Shown piece by piece: positions 51,256 to 60,125 of a stretch of 64,000 nucleotides of DNA. Each line of letters starts with the position of its first letter. The stretch's first letter is position 1. The notes under the pieces are model-generated. The model saw only the letters and a program-made list of their open reading frames with translations. It made no database searches and was not told where the DNA came from. Origin of the DNA: JALHFZ01 sp963674625 (lineage in GTDB: Bacteria; Synergistota; Synergistia; Synergistales; Aminobacteriaceae); the NCBI GenBank assembly GCA_963674625.2, contig CAXXXO010000004.1, positions 186,001 through 250,000 on the forward strand. The letters run 5' to 3'. Position numbers and translations under genes: made by a program.

Positions 51256-51851
51256 GCCTGACGCCTCCATTGTTCTGAAAGGGGACACCCCAGGGATTCG
51301 AACATCTGTCCGACCCTGCACAGCGGAAGCCCCACTACGTTGAAATAGTCTCCCCTGATCGACGAGACGAGAAGGGAGCCGAACCCCTGGATCCCGTAGG
51401 CACCGGCCTTGTCATCCCCCTCCCCTGTGGCGGCATAGCGGGCCGCTTCCAGAGGAGTGAGGGGACGGAAGGTCACCTCGGTCTTCTCAGTTTCCTGCCG
51501 TTTTCCGGAGGGAGAGAGAAGGGTCACCCCCGTGAGGACTTCATGGGTGCGCCCGGCAAGGCGAAGAATCATGGACAGGGATTCTTCCCTGGTCCCGGGT
51601 TTGCCCAGCACCTCTCCGTCGAGAAGGACCACCGTATCGGCGGCAAGGATCCACGAGCCGGGCTGAAATTCGCGGACGGCAGCGGCCTTGACCCCGGAGA
51701 GGCGAAGACATCCTTCCTCAGGACTTTCCCCCTTCAGGAAGGTCTCATCCACCGAGGGGGCCTCCACCCGGAAGGGCCAGCCGAGAGAGGCGAGAAGCTG
51801 CCGCCGCCTCGGGCTGCCCGAGGCGAGGACAAGTTCTCCCGGAAAGCTCAC
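51252..51851 (-). CDS. maf: Maf-family nucleotide pyrophosphatase
   Basis: Maf proteins hydrolyse non-canonical or methylated nucleoside triphosphates and are often linked to septum formation. The 199-residue protein shows VLASGSPRRRQLL at the N-terminus, VDETF, ILAADTVVLLDGEVLGKP, and GEGDDKAGAYGIQGFGSLL. GTG 51851 overlaps the uppP stop (GTGA). All conserved residues appear present. Confidence 0.95.
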   Translation of the reverse strand: MSFPGELVLASGSPRRRQLLASLGWPFRVEAPSVDETFLKGESPEEGCLRLSGVKAAAVREFQPGSWILAADTVVLLDGEVLGKPGTREESLSMILRLAGRTHEVLTGVTLLSPSGKRQETEKTEVTFRPLTPLEAARYAATGEGDDKAGAYGIQGFGSLLVSSIRGDYFNVVGLPLCRVGQMFESLGCPLSEQWRRQA

Positions 51852-52687
51852 AGCCCTCTCCCCGCCAGGGACAGGGCGATGGAAAGCACCCCGAGAAGGG
51901 CGCAGTAGAGGGCGAAGGGCTTCCATCTTCCCCGGGAGACCATGCGGCGCAGAAAGGCAAGGGCGGCCAGGCCGGTGAAGAAAGCGGCCAAAACGCCGAG
52001 CATCCATCCCGGAGGAAGGGTTGCCCTCCAGGAATCCATTTTCATCAGCTCCCGCACTTCAAGGAGGGTGGCGCCGAAAATAGCCGGCAGGGAGAGGAGA
52101 AAGGAGAAGCGAAATGCATCCAGGGGCGCCATTCCTCCCTTCATACCGGCGACGATTGTCGAGCCGGAACGGGAAATGCCGGGCAGAACCGCCACTCCCT
52201 GGACAAGGCCGACAAGGATGCCTTTTCCGAAGGTCAGAGGCCGTTCTTCGTCCCGGGGCCGTTTTTCCTCCCGGGAGGCGATGCCCGCCCCATGCCACAG
52301 CACGGCTGCCGTGACGAGCAGGCCCGCACCGACAGCAGCGGGAAGGGTCATGGCCCGCTGAACAAGGGGCTTCAGGGGAAGGCCGACAAGGGCGGTCGCG
52401 GCGGTTCCGGCCGCAACGGCCCATCCCAGGGTCCATCCCTCGGTTGTGCGCCCCCGCCGGGACAGAAATCCCGAGCTCCACTGAAGGAAAAAAGCGGCGA
52501 TGTCTCTTCGGAAGAAGAGTACCGTGGCCGCCATAGTGGCGAAGTGAAGAAAAAGGTCATAGGAGAGGGCGGTCTCGTCCATGGAAAAAAGATGCTGGAA
52601 GAGGGCCAGGTGTCCCGAGCTGCTGACGGGCAGAAACTCGGTGACCCCCTGGACTGCCCCGAGGAAGAGAGCGGGAAGATACTCCAT
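51848..52687 (-). CDS. uppP: Undecaprenyl-diphosphate phosphatase UppP (BacA)
   Basis: UppP regenerates undecaprenyl phosphate, the lipid carrier for peptidoglycan and O-antigen. The 279-residue protein has about eight helices with the two family motifs QGVTEFLPVSSSGHL (catalytic E) and the second VLPGISRSGSTI with the catalytic Arg. The start ATG 52687 overlaps the rnj stop by one base. It sits between RNase J and maf in the long envelope operon. Confidence 0.96.
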   Translation of the reverse strand: MEYLPALFLGAVQGVTEFLPVSSSGHLALFQHLFSMDETALSYDLFLHFATMAATVLFFRRDIAAFFLQWSSGFLSRRGRTTEGWTLGWAVAAGTAATALVGLPLKPLVQRAMTLPAAVGAGLLVTAAVLWHGAGIASREEKRPRDEERPLTFGKGILVGLVQGVAVLPGISRSGSTIVAGMKGGMAPLDAFRFSFLLSLPAIFGATLLEVRELMKMDSWRATLPPGWMLGVLAAFFTGLAALAFLRRMVSRGRWKPFALYCALLGVLSIALSLAGRGL

Positions 52688-54462
52688 CAGCTTCTCCTCT
52701 TGCGCCCCTGTCCTGCCTGGCCGGCTGTTCCTCCGCCGGAGGTCGATTCGTCCACCACGGTGATGAGGGGAAGAATTGCAGGCTTGCTTCTTCCGTACCG
52801 GCGAAGGGAATCCCTCATCCGCCCACTGATTTTCGTCTCGAGCAGGGGCTGGTCCGAGGCGGCCTTTGCCCCCATGGATTCGACGATCTTCTCGATGGCC
52901 CGGGTAAGCTCTTCCCGCAGTTTCGCCGCGTCCTCGAGGTGGATGAACCCGCGGCTTTCGAATTTCGGCGGGGCGAGAAGATCGCCGGCGGGGGAAAGAA
53001 TGAGGGAGACCACCAGGGCCCCGTCCTCAGCAAGCTCCTTCCGCTCCTTCAGGATGCTCCCCTGAAGCTCTCCCAGGGCAAGACCGTCCACCATGATTCC
53101 CCCTGCCTGAACGCGGTCCTTCGTCGCGGCCTTATTCTGGTCCAGGGTCAGGACGTCACCGTTGACGAGGACGAAGGCGTTTTTCGAGGCTACTCCCATT
53201 TCCCGGGCGAGCTGGGCATGGCGGACGAGATGGCGGTACTCCCCGTGGACGGGGACGAAATATTTTGGCTGCACCATGTTCAGCATGAGGCGAAGCTCGT
53301 CCCTGGCGGCGTGTCCCGAGACGTGAATGTCCCGGTCCTTTTCGTAGACCACCTCGCAGCCGCAGGCGAAAAGCCTGTTGATGGTGCCGCTCACAAGCTT
53401 CTCGTTTCCCGGAATGGGAGTTGCGAAGAGGGCTACCACGTCCTTTTCGCCGAGGGTGATGAGACGGTGCTCTCCCCGGCTCATCAGGACGAGACCGGAA
53501 AAAGGCTCTCCCTGGCTTCCCGTGGTCATGACCACGAGGGATCCGGGCTGTACCTTGCCTATATCTTCGATGGGGACAATGTTTTTGTCGTCCACGTGAA
53601 GGTAGCCGAGCTCCCGGGCAAGCTCCACGTTTTTGATCATGCTTCGTCCCACGAAGGCAATCCTGCGGTTGAACCGCCCGGCGGCGTCGATCACCTGCTG
53701 CACCCGGTGAAGATTGCTCGCGAAGGAGGCTATGACCATACGCTTGGTCCGGTATTGCCGGAAGATCCTGTCAAGGGTTCCCGAAAGGACGAGTTCCGAC
53801 TCCGTATAGCCGCTCCGCTCAACGTTCGTCGAGTCGGAGAGAAGAAGGAGCACACCCTTGCGCCCCTCCTCGGCGAAGGCGGCGTAATCGGTGAGCCTGC
53901 CGTCTATGGGGGTGGGATCCAGCTTGAAGTCCCCCGTGTGGACCACCGTTCCCACGGGCGTCTCGATAGCGAGCCCGACTCCGTCGGGGATGGAGTGGCA
54001 GACGGCGATAAAGCGGACCGAAAAGGGTCCCATCTCCACCCGGTCTCCGGCCCTGATTTCCCGATAGTCAGGAACAAGGGTGGGAGCCCATTCCGTCAGC
54101 TTGTTGTTCACCATGCCCAGGGTGAGTTTCGTTCCGTAGAGGGGGGCCGGTATTTTCGGCAGGGCGAAGGGAAGCCCTCCAATATGATCCTCGTGGCCAT
54201 GGGTCACCACTATGCCGACGATCTTTTCCCTGTTCTCCTCGAGATAGGAGATGTCCGGGATGACAAAATCGATGCCGAGCATCTCGTCGTCGGGGAACAT
54301 GAGGCCGCAGTCCACTATGAGAATTGAGTCCCCGTATTCAAGGGCATACATATTCTTTCCGATCTCCCCGAGCCCTCCGAGGGGAATATATCTCAGCCTG
54401 CTCTCTTTTTCTCTTTTTTTCTGAGCCGGCATTTTCTTCCGGCTTCTTGAATCATGAGCCAT
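52687..54462 (-). CDS. rnj: Ribonuclease J
   Basis: RNase J is a 5'-3' exo- and endoribonuclease for mRNA decay and rRNA maturation. The 591-residue protein has the metallo-beta-lactamase motif THGHEDHIGG, the beta-CASP segment with GSQGEPFSGL, HVSGHAARDELRLML and FVPVHGEYRHL, and a C-terminal domain. The N-terminal RKKMPAQKKREKESRLRYIP is basic. It heads the long operon down to rimI, divergent from greA. The length is slightly above the usual 555-560, from the N-terminal extension. Confidence 0.95.
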   Translation of the reverse strand: MAHDSRSRKKMPAQKKREKESRLRYIPLGGLGEIGKNMYALEYGDSILIVDCGLMFPDDEMLGIDFVIPDISYLEENREKIVGIVVTHGHEDHIGGLPFALPKIPAPLYGTKLTLGMVNNKLTEWAPTLVPDYREIRAGDRVEMGPFSVRFIAVCHSIPDGVGLAIETPVGTVVHTGDFKLDPTPIDGRLTDYAAFAEEGRKGVLLLLSDSTNVERSGYTESELVLSGTLDRIFRQYRTKRMVIASFASNLHRVQQVIDAAGRFNRRIAFVGRSMIKNVELARELGYLHVDDKNIVPIEDIGKVQPGSLVVMTTGSQGEPFSGLVLMSRGEHRLITLGEKDVVALFATPIPGNEKLVSGTINRLFACGCEVVYEKDRDIHVSGHAARDELRLMLNMVQPKYFVPVHGEYRHLVRHAQLAREMGVASKNAFVLVNGDVLTLDQNKAATKDRVQAGGIMVDGLALGELQGSILKERKELAEDGALVVSLILSPAGDLLAPPKFESRGFIHLEDAAKLREELTRAIEKIVESMGAKAASDQPLLETKISGRMRDSLRRYGRSKPAILPLITVVDESTSGGGTAGQAGQGRKRRS

Positions 54463-54514
54463 ACAGCACCTTACCTTTCCGGAGTCCCCGGCGGAAACGA
54501 AAAAAACCTCCGTA

Positions 54515-54543
54515 TTGCCGAAAGGGACATTCTTTGTTAGAAT
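54515..54543 (+). promoter_or_regulatory. Sigma70-type promoter of greA
   Basis: TTGCCG (54515-54520) is followed after exactly 17 bases by TAGAAT (54538-54543). Transcription would start near 54550, giving a leader of about 55 bases before the greA TTG start. Confidence 0.7.
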
Positions 54544-54604
54544 TCCATATCAATCGCTTTGCACCACTTCCCTCGTAAAGAGGACATTTCGGGAGGTAGA
54601 AAGT

Positions 54605-55099
54605 TTGAGCAATCACACGAGCGAAAGCCCCTCCACCATGACCCAGACCGGATTTGAAAAGCTCATGGCGGAACTCATCGAACTTCGCAGCACCGGACGG
54701 GCGGAAATTTCCCGCCAGCTCGAGGAGGCGCGGTCCTTCGGAGACCTGAGCGAAAACGCCGAGTATGCGGCAGCCAAGGAAGAACAGGCGAAACTGGAGA
54801 CGCGCATCTCATGGCTTGAATTCCAGCTCAGCAAGGCAAAAATCCTCGATTCCTCCTCCATTGACACCAGCAAGGTCACCCTCGGCACCACGGTCACAAT
54901 CCAGGACATCATCAACTCGAAAAACTTTTCCTACACTATCGTCGGCTCGGAAGAATCCGATCCGAAGGAGAACAAGATCTCCTCATCAAGCCCTGTCGGG
55001 CAGGCCCTGCTCAACAAAAAGGTCGGCGAGGAAGTGCATGTCAAGGTACCAAGAGGCGTCCGGCACTTACGGATTGTAAAGATCGCCGTCCTCGCCTGA
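54605..55099 (+). CDS. greA: Transcription elongation factor GreA
   Basis: GreA rescues backtracked RNA polymerase by stimulating transcript cleavage. The 164-residue protein has the N-terminal coiled coil tipped by acidic residues (GDLSENAEYAAAKEEQ) and the C-terminal FKBP-like domain with SPVGQALLNKKVGEEVHV. TTG 54605 has GGGAGGT about 7 bases upstream; ATG 54638 is a shorter alternative. It is the only plus-strand gene in this part, and its end overlaps the convergent lptD-like gene by 33 bases. Confidence 0.95.
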   Translation: MSNHTSESPSTMTQTGFEKLMAELIELRSTGRAEISRQLEEARSFGDLSENAEYAAAKEEQAKLETRISWLEFQLSKAKILDSSSIDTSKVTLGTTVTIQDIINSKNFSYTIVGSEESDPKENKISSSSPVGQALLNKKVGEEVHVKVPRGVRHLRIVKIAVLA

Positions 55100-56953
55100 A
55101 ATATCCCCCGATGCCGGATCCGGAGAGGCAGGGATCATGTCTGTCTCTTCAGAACGGGTCGGATCGTTTCTTGAAGTCAGACCGTCTTTTCCCCACGCAT
55201 CGGGATCCGCCGGATACATGGAGGGAATTCCTTCTGTTTTTGTATCCCTGAATTTTCCCTGCCCCGGGAAGGGGTTCGTCAGTGCCTTGTCGCCGAAGAC
55301 AAGGGGAGTTTTGGGAAAGGCCTTCACCATGAAGCGAAGGGAGACCCAGTCGTCCTCCCCTACCTGGTCGTCCCGGAAGAGAAGCTCCCACCGGCTGCAG
55401 TCGTGGTCAAGAACGAGACGGTATCCGATCTCGCCGAGCCGGGACGCCTTCAGGTCATAGGCCGGCAGAGCCGAAAAGTAGAGATTTTCACCGAGGGGAA
55501 ATCCGATCTCCGAGTAGAGCACTTCCCTGTCCCCTGCCCTGTCCCAGCTCATGGGCGACTGCCCGGCGACGTTCTGAAGAAACCACGCACCTGCGAAGTC
55601 CACCGAACCGAACCGGGTGCGGAAGCCTAGCCATGTGCTTGCTATCTCCTGGTAATCCTGCCCGGAGGAACCCTTTTCCGTGTACGAAAATGTCCGGAAC
55701 TGCCCCCGCCAGAAGGGACGGATCGATCCTGTCCGGACTATATACTGGGCCTGGATATTCCCCACGAAACGTCCGGATTCATTCACCGTACCGGCGACTT
55801 CTCTTGACGTCTCATACTGTCCCCACACGGCGCTTACATGCCAGGAGAGATCGGGAATGCCTTTCACTGTCCACCACGGCCCGGAAAGGGTCAGCTCCGG
55901 CTCCCGGTGGAGCACGTTCCGGTAGGTCTCGCCGAAATCCTTGAATACCTCGAGATTCTCCCTCTGGGACCACAGGAGAGTGGCGCTCCATCCTCCGAAG
56001 GATGACGCAACCCCCCAGGACGGCCTGTGGGTTTTCACCCCGTCGAATTCGTCGAGCTTTTCGTAGCTGTAGTCCATGTTGGCGAAGACGGCCGTATTTC
56101 TGCCCACCTTCTGGACAAGCCCGGCCCGCGCCTCGAGGCCGATATCGCTCCAATAGCGGAAGGCCATGGAAAGGTGCCCCGTATCCCAGGCCAGGGGACC
56201 CGTGAGGGCATAGCCTATTCCCTTGTCCGAATCGTGGACCACGCTGGGAATAAAGATCCCCAGAAGGGCATCCCGCTCCTTGTGGAGAGGAACCACGTAG
56301 TCGAAGGGGTAGGAGAAGAGAAATTTCTCGGCGATGTAGACCCGGGGATTCTTCGCGATGACCCTCACCCCGGGGATGACGATGAGCCTTTTCGTCTGGA
56401 GACGGTAATGGGGGCGGTCGGAAGGGCAGGTAGTGAGGGAGACGTCGGTCCACCGGGCTACCTCAGGGTTTTCATCCTTCACCTTCCGGGTCTGTCTTTT
56501 TTTCAGCCACTTTTTCTCGAGGGCGGTGTCCATGGGTGCCACCTCAAGATTCTTTCCCTTCAGAAAGACCTTGCCTCCCGCCGTCCCGGCGGGAAGGTCG
56601 CCCCGGGCGTTCGTGAGAATTCCTTCCCGGGATTTCATGTCGTACTCGAGGGTTTCTCCCGTGAACCGGTTCGCTCCGTAGAGAATCGTGATCTCTTCTC
56701 CCGGCTTCGACGAGGCATAGGCAATCTGCTCCTCCGTATCGAGTTCCATACGATGGGAAAAAATCCGGATGTTCTCGTGGCTAAGCCTGGAGTCGCCCTC
56801 CGCCTCGGCCATTCCCGTTTCCGAGTCGAAGACGACTTTATCGGCGTCGAGAACCACGTCCTTCGGCTCGGCGAAGACTCCCCGGGGAAGAGCGAGAAAA
56901 AGGAAAAGAAGGATTATCAGAGTTCGGGGTCGTGCTCTTCCTGATCGTACCAT
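55067..56953 (-). CDS. lptD: LptD-like outer-membrane LPS assembly protein
   Basis: The 628-residue protein has a signal peptide (TLIILLFLFLALPRGVFA), an OstA/LptA-like beta-jellyroll (DVVLDADKVVFDSETGMAEA, MELDTEEQIAYAS), and a long region of alternating aromatic strands typical of an outer-membrane barrel (WGQYETSREV, FWRGQFRTFSY, VSLRFMVKAFP). LptD inserts lipopolysaccharide in the outer leaflet. It is shorter and more divergent than the E. coli protein. Its N-terminus overlaps lptC by 37 bases, and its C-terminal codons overlap greA on the other strand. Confidence 0.82.
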   Translation of the reverse strand: MVRSGRARPRTLIILLFLFLALPRGVFAEPKDVVLDADKVVFDSETGMAEAEGDSRLSHENIRIFSHRMELDTEEQIAYASSKPGEEITILYGANRFTGETLEYDMKSREGILTNARGDLPAGTAGGKVFLKGKNLEVAPMDTALEKKWLKKRQTRKVKDENPEVARWTDVSLTTCPSDRPHYRLQTKRLIVIPGVRVIAKNPRVYIAEKFLFSYPFDYVVPLHKERDALLGIFIPSVVHDSDKGIGYALTGPLAWDTGHLSMAFRYWSDIGLEARAGLVQKVGRNTAVFANMDYSYEKLDEFDGVKTHRPSWGVASSFGGWSATLLWSQRENLEVFKDFGETYRNVLHREPELTLSGPWWTVKGIPDLSWHVSAVWGQYETSREVAGTVNESGRFVGNIQAQYIVRTGSIRPFWRGQFRTFSYTEKGSSGQDYQEIASTWLGFRTRFGSVDFAGAWFLQNVAGQSPMSWDRAGDREVLYSEIGFPLGENLYFSALPAYDLKASRLGEIGYRLVLDHDCSRWELLFRDDQVGEDDWVSLRFMVKAFPKTPLVFGDKALTNPFPGQGKFRDTKTEGIPSMYPADPDAWGKDGLTSRNDPTRSEETDMIPASPDPASGDISGEDGDLYNP

Positions 56954-57507
56954 TGAATGCTCGCTCCTTTATCCGCCTCCATGATTCCGTCCGGAAGCAG
57001 CTCCATGTACTTGGCCTGAAACCTGCCCAGGTCCCCCGAGGCCTCGAACCCCTCGGGAAAGAGTATTTTCCCCGTCTCCTGGTTCCACCGGGCCAGGGGT
57101 GCAGCGTAGCGCAGGTCCAACCCGCCGCCTGCCATGGTACCCGTGGGACGGGAGATCTCCGCCGTCTGATCCTTCTCGAGATACCGGCCTTCAGGAGAGC
57201 GGAGGGTCCACAGCTGTCCGTTCGCCCTCTTTACGTCCACGACAATAGTGTAGAGGGTCGCCCAGTTCTTCCCCCGTTCGACCTTCCCGATATTGGCCTT
57301 CCACAGATCGCCGTTGATCTCCCGGTCCAGATCGATGTTCTCAAGGACGGAATCCGGGATGCCCGCGGGGATTTTTCCCTGCTTCAGGTCGAGAGCAAGA
57401 TCCTGCACGGCTCCATAGGCAAAGAAGGAAATCCCCGCAGCGGCGATCAGCAGCAGCAATATTTTTCTCCAGCGGAAAAAACCCTTCACTGCCGAACCTT
57501 CATGCAC
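56917..57507 (-). CDS. lptC: LptC-like LPS export protein
   Basis: The 196-residue protein has a single N-terminal membrane helix (ILLLLIAAAGISFFAYGA) and a periplasmic beta-jellyroll with WTLRSPEGRYLEKDQTAE and LLPDGIMEADKGASI, the layout of LptC. It would pass lipopolysaccharide from the inner-membrane LptBFG complex to the bridge. The start is GTG 57507, ATG 57503 being out of frame; an internal GTG before KGFFRW is an alternative. It overlaps the lptD gene, confirming a shared function. Confidence 0.8.
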   Translation of the reverse strand: MHEGSAVKGFFRWRKILLLLIAAAGISFFAYGAVQDLALDLKQGKIPAGIPDSVLENIDLDREINGDLWKANIGKVERGKNWATLYTIVVDVKRANGQLWTLRSPEGRYLEKDQTAEISRPTGTMAGGGLDLRYAAPLARWNQETGKILFPEGFEASGDLGRFQAKYMELLPDGIMEADKGASIQWYDQEEHDPEL

Positions 57508-57511
57508 GATT

Positions 57512-58606
57512 CTACCATGTCACTTTCCATAGTTTGTCCTCTTTTTCAAGCAGAAGCACCTTGCTTCTCAGGGTGCGGAAGAGAAGCATTTTCTGAGCCG
57601 TTACGATGCGCACCTTTCCGTTCTCGAGCCACTGTACCTTGTAGCCGTCCTTCAGGGACCAGCGAAGCTTTGTTGCCGCGACCTCCCCTTCAAAGCGCTT
57701 TTCCGTCAGGGACGTCCGGCTGGAGGAGGAGAGCAGATCATACATCCCCCCGTAGTTTCCTTCAATCCAGAAGCCGACAAATTTCTCCACCGTTTTCTCC
57801 TTGCTGATGAAAAGAACCCCTTTTTTGTCCTTTTCCTTTTCAGCGGGGATCTCTGCCGGGGGTTTGGGATCGGTCACGGGCTCAGGCTTCAGGTCCGCAA
57901 GTTCCGGGGGAGATGCCACAAGGGGAGGCTCCGGTGTGGACGGCGGCGGCGAAGCTTTAACGGTGGGAACTTTTTTCGGCTTCGGAGGCTCTTTTTTCGG
58001 AGCCGGAGGCAGTTCAACCACCACGACCTCCCTTTCGGGCTCCGGTACGGCTTTCTCTTCGGGAATTATCTCCCCGGGGGAACCAAAGGCAAAGAGCTGC
58101 TCCGTCTGAACGCCCAGCCCCTTCATCACGAGAGAAAAATCTCCGTCCCCCTGCTTCGGAAAGAAGACCAGCCCCTGAACGATCCCTGAAAGAGGGGCAT
58201 CGAACTTCTTCTCATAGCTCAGGGGAGAGATCCTCCTTCCGTCGGCCTTCTGCAGGGAGAGCGCCCCTGAAAAGGGAGCGAGGGAAAGGGGACGGGGACC
58301 GAAGGCGTAGACTGTCACAAGAAAGGCCTCGGTATCCCCTATCCGCAGTTCCTTTTCGAAGTCTTCCCGATACTCCTCTTTTTCAGCCTCCGTCATGCCG
58401 CTTCGGGCAGCCTCGGCGCCCACCCAGGGGTCAACGAGCTCCTCCGGGTAGTGGACAATCCAGACAAGGCAGTCCCGGCCCCAATGAAATGACGTCCACC
58501 GCTCGAGGATCGCCGTAGCATCGGTGACTGGATCCTGCCCCCAGGAAGCGAGAGGGAACAAAAGACATAAGAACAGACTTCCCAGCAGTTTTTTCATCCT
58601 CTGCAC
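57512..58606 (-). CDS. Secreted protein with proline-rich linker and NTF2-like C-terminal domain
   Basis: The 364-residue protein has a signal peptide (KKLLGSLFLCLLFPLASWG). An N-terminal domain of about 160 residues follows, then a long proline/lysine/glutamate-rich linker (about residues 190-265; PPAPKKEPPKPKKVP) as in periplasm-spanning proteins. The C-terminal domain of about 100 residues (FVGFWIEGNYGGMYDLL, RTSLTEKRFEG) has an NTF2-like feel. GTG 58606 is preferred, with GGAAGGA upstream; ATG 58597 is possible. It precedes lptC by 4 bases. The family is not recognised; an envelope role is inferred from position. Confidence 0.65.
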   Translation of the reverse strand: MQRMKKLLGSLFLCLLFPLASWGQDPVTDATAILERWTSFHWGRDCLVWIVHYPEELVDPWVGAEAARSGMTEAEKEEYREDFEKELRIGDTEAFLVTVYAFGPRPLSLAPFSGALSLQKADGRRISPLSYEKKFDAPLSGIVQGLVFFPKQGDGDFSLVMKGLGVQTEQLFAFGSPGEIIPEEKAVPEPEREVVVVELPPAPKKEPPKPKKVPTVKASPPPSTPEPPLVASPPELADLKPEPVTDPKPPAEIPAEKEKDKKGVLFISKEKTVEKFVGFWIEGNYGGMYDLLSSSSRTSLTEKRFEGEVAATKLRWSLKDGYKVQWLENGKVRIVTAQKMLLFRTLRSKVLLLEKEDKLWKVTW

Positions 58607-58636
58607 GGGTTTTCCTTCCGGCACACTCTCCGGGCG

Positions 58637-59092
58637 CTACAATTTGAAGTCAATGACCGCCGAGACCCCTACGCCCTGGACCCTTCGAAAACGCTGGATC
58701 GGGTTTTCCGAGTCTATGGGGACGAGTATTTCCACCCGCAGGCGGTTCATGAAAGTCGCTTCGATCTGGGCCACGGCCTTCGTGCTTTCAATGGATGATC
58801 CCTTCGGCCCCGCGACCTGGGCCGCGCCGATCCGGGTTCCCGAACCGATGGAGACGATGGGGACGACTTTCGTGTGCCCCTCCACCTTCGCACCCTTGTT
58901 GAGGGTGATCGTGTTGATGAAGTCGTTCAGCGGCTTGGCGACCGTAGAGACGAGAAAACCTCCGCCTACCACACCGACGAGATCGCCGAGAATATTCCCG
59001 AGGTCTATGGCCCAGGCGGTCCCTCCCGCCACGATGGAAAGGCATAAAACCAGGACAGCGACCTTCTTTTTCATACTTTTGAGCAGTTTCAT
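58637..59092 (-). CDS. Small secreted protein of unknown function
   Basis: The 151-residue protein has a signal peptide (KKKVAVLVLCLSIVAGGTAW, cleavage after AWA). The mature part has a glycine-rich hydrophobic start (LGNILGDLVGVVGGGFLVS), then strands with KVVPIVSIGSGTRIGAAQVAGP and RLRVEILVPID. It may associate with the membrane. No family was recognised. It lies between two other secreted proteins in the pyrG-lptD operon, 13 bases from the upstream gene. Confidence 0.6.
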   Translation of the reverse strand: MKLLKSMKKKVAVLVLCLSIVAGGTAWAIDLGNILGDLVGVVGGGFLVSTVAKPLNDFINTITLNKGAKVEGHTKVVPIVSIGSGTRIGAAQVAGPKGSSIESTKAVAQIEATFMNRLRVEILVPIDSENPIQRFRRVQGVGVSAVIDFKL

Positions 59093-59105
59093 GAGAGAGA
59101 CCTCC

Positions 59106-60125
59106 CTATTTTTCGATTTTTTCTTCCTGAGCCGGGGCCGGCTCGTTCACAGGAACACCCGCCGGGGGCGTTTCCTGCTTCAGCATTCCCTGAAGACCTG
59201 CCGGAACCGGGTAGGCGGAAACCCGGGTCATCTCCGCAGTCTCGGAGAAAATCACTGTCCCCTCGGGAAGCTCCTTCAGATCGCCCCGGACGAGGAATCC
59301 TCCGGCGAGGCCCACGGGGCCGAGAAGAATCGCCCCGAGGAAGCTCGTCCCGGCAGCAGCCATTTGGGCGGATTCGGCCTTGCTCGCCTCTTTCGCCTTG
59401 TCTCCCACCGTCAGGGAGATCTCCTCCGGTCCGAGGGGAAAGAGCTTCTCTACGGCGATTTTTACCTCAGCGGGCCTGCCGAAGCTCCGGGGCTTCGTCA
59501 CCTCCGTGACGCCGGCAAGGATGCGGCTTCCCTTCGGAGCCACCAGGCTGGTTTCTATAACGAGATCGGAACCAAGCACCATGTCCACCGGGTCTCCCAC
59601 CTTCGCGGTCTTCGGCGACAGGGTTCTCGAAAGGGTCCCCTTGATGACCGTCCCCGCGGGAACTTCCACGTCCTGCATGGTTATCGTGTCAGAGAGGAGG
59701 AGATTGAGAACCCGCTCGAGACGCATGGCCACGGGACGATCCACCTGGGGCGTCCCCTCGAGCTGCACTTCAAGGGATTCCACCCTTTTCACAGCGGGAG
59801 TGAGGGTATCGGTTTTCTGCCCCACGGCCCACTCGGCGATGGCGAGCTTGAAAAGGACCGAGGGCTGTTCGGGGGTCCCCTTTTCGATGAAGTTCAGAAG
59901 GGCATTCTGCCGTTCGGCGATGCTCCCCGGAAGCTCCCGGCCGAACATCTCCTTCTCGACATTGCCCAGGCGCTCAATGAGCCCTCCCGTCCGCTCCGTA
60001 CCGTAGAGAAGGCGTTCGACCTTCCCCATGATGTAGATGGATGATTCGTCCGCCGCTGAGGCGGGCAGCCCTTGAATGGCAAAAAGAAGCGCTCCGATCA
60101 GAACTGCGAAAATTACCTTTTTCAT
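59106..60125 (-). CDS. Secreted protein with SAF/TrbI-like core, unknown function
   Basis: The 339-residue protein has a signal peptide (KVIFAVLIGALLFAIQGLPA, cleavage after ASA). The N-terminal part is helical (LLYGTERTGGLIERLGNVEK). The centre has VEVPAGTVIKGTLSRTLSP and TSLVAPKGSRILAGVTEV, resembling the beta-barrel of TrbI/VirB10-type periplasmic proteins. A hydrophobic GTSFLGAILLGPVGLAGG segment and a proline-rich tail follow. The start overlaps the pyrG stop (ATGA). The function is unknown, and the family match is only by pattern. Confidence 0.6.
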   Translation of the reverse strand: MKKVIFAVLIGALLFAIQGLPASAADESSIYIMGKVERLLYGTERTGGLIERLGNVEKEMFGRELPGSIAERQNALLNFIEKGTPEQPSVLFKLAIAEWAVGQKTDTLTPAVKRVESLEVQLEGTPQVDRPVAMRLERVLNLLLSDTITMQDVEVPAGTVIKGTLSRTLSPKTAKVGDPVDMVLGSDLVIETSLVAPKGSRILAGVTEVTKPRSFGRPAEVKIAVEKLFPLGPEEISLTVGDKAKEASKAESAQMAAAGTSFLGAILLGPVGLAGGFLVRGDLKELPEGTVIFSETAEMTRVSAYPVPAGLQGMLKQETPPAGVPVNEPAPAQEEKIEK

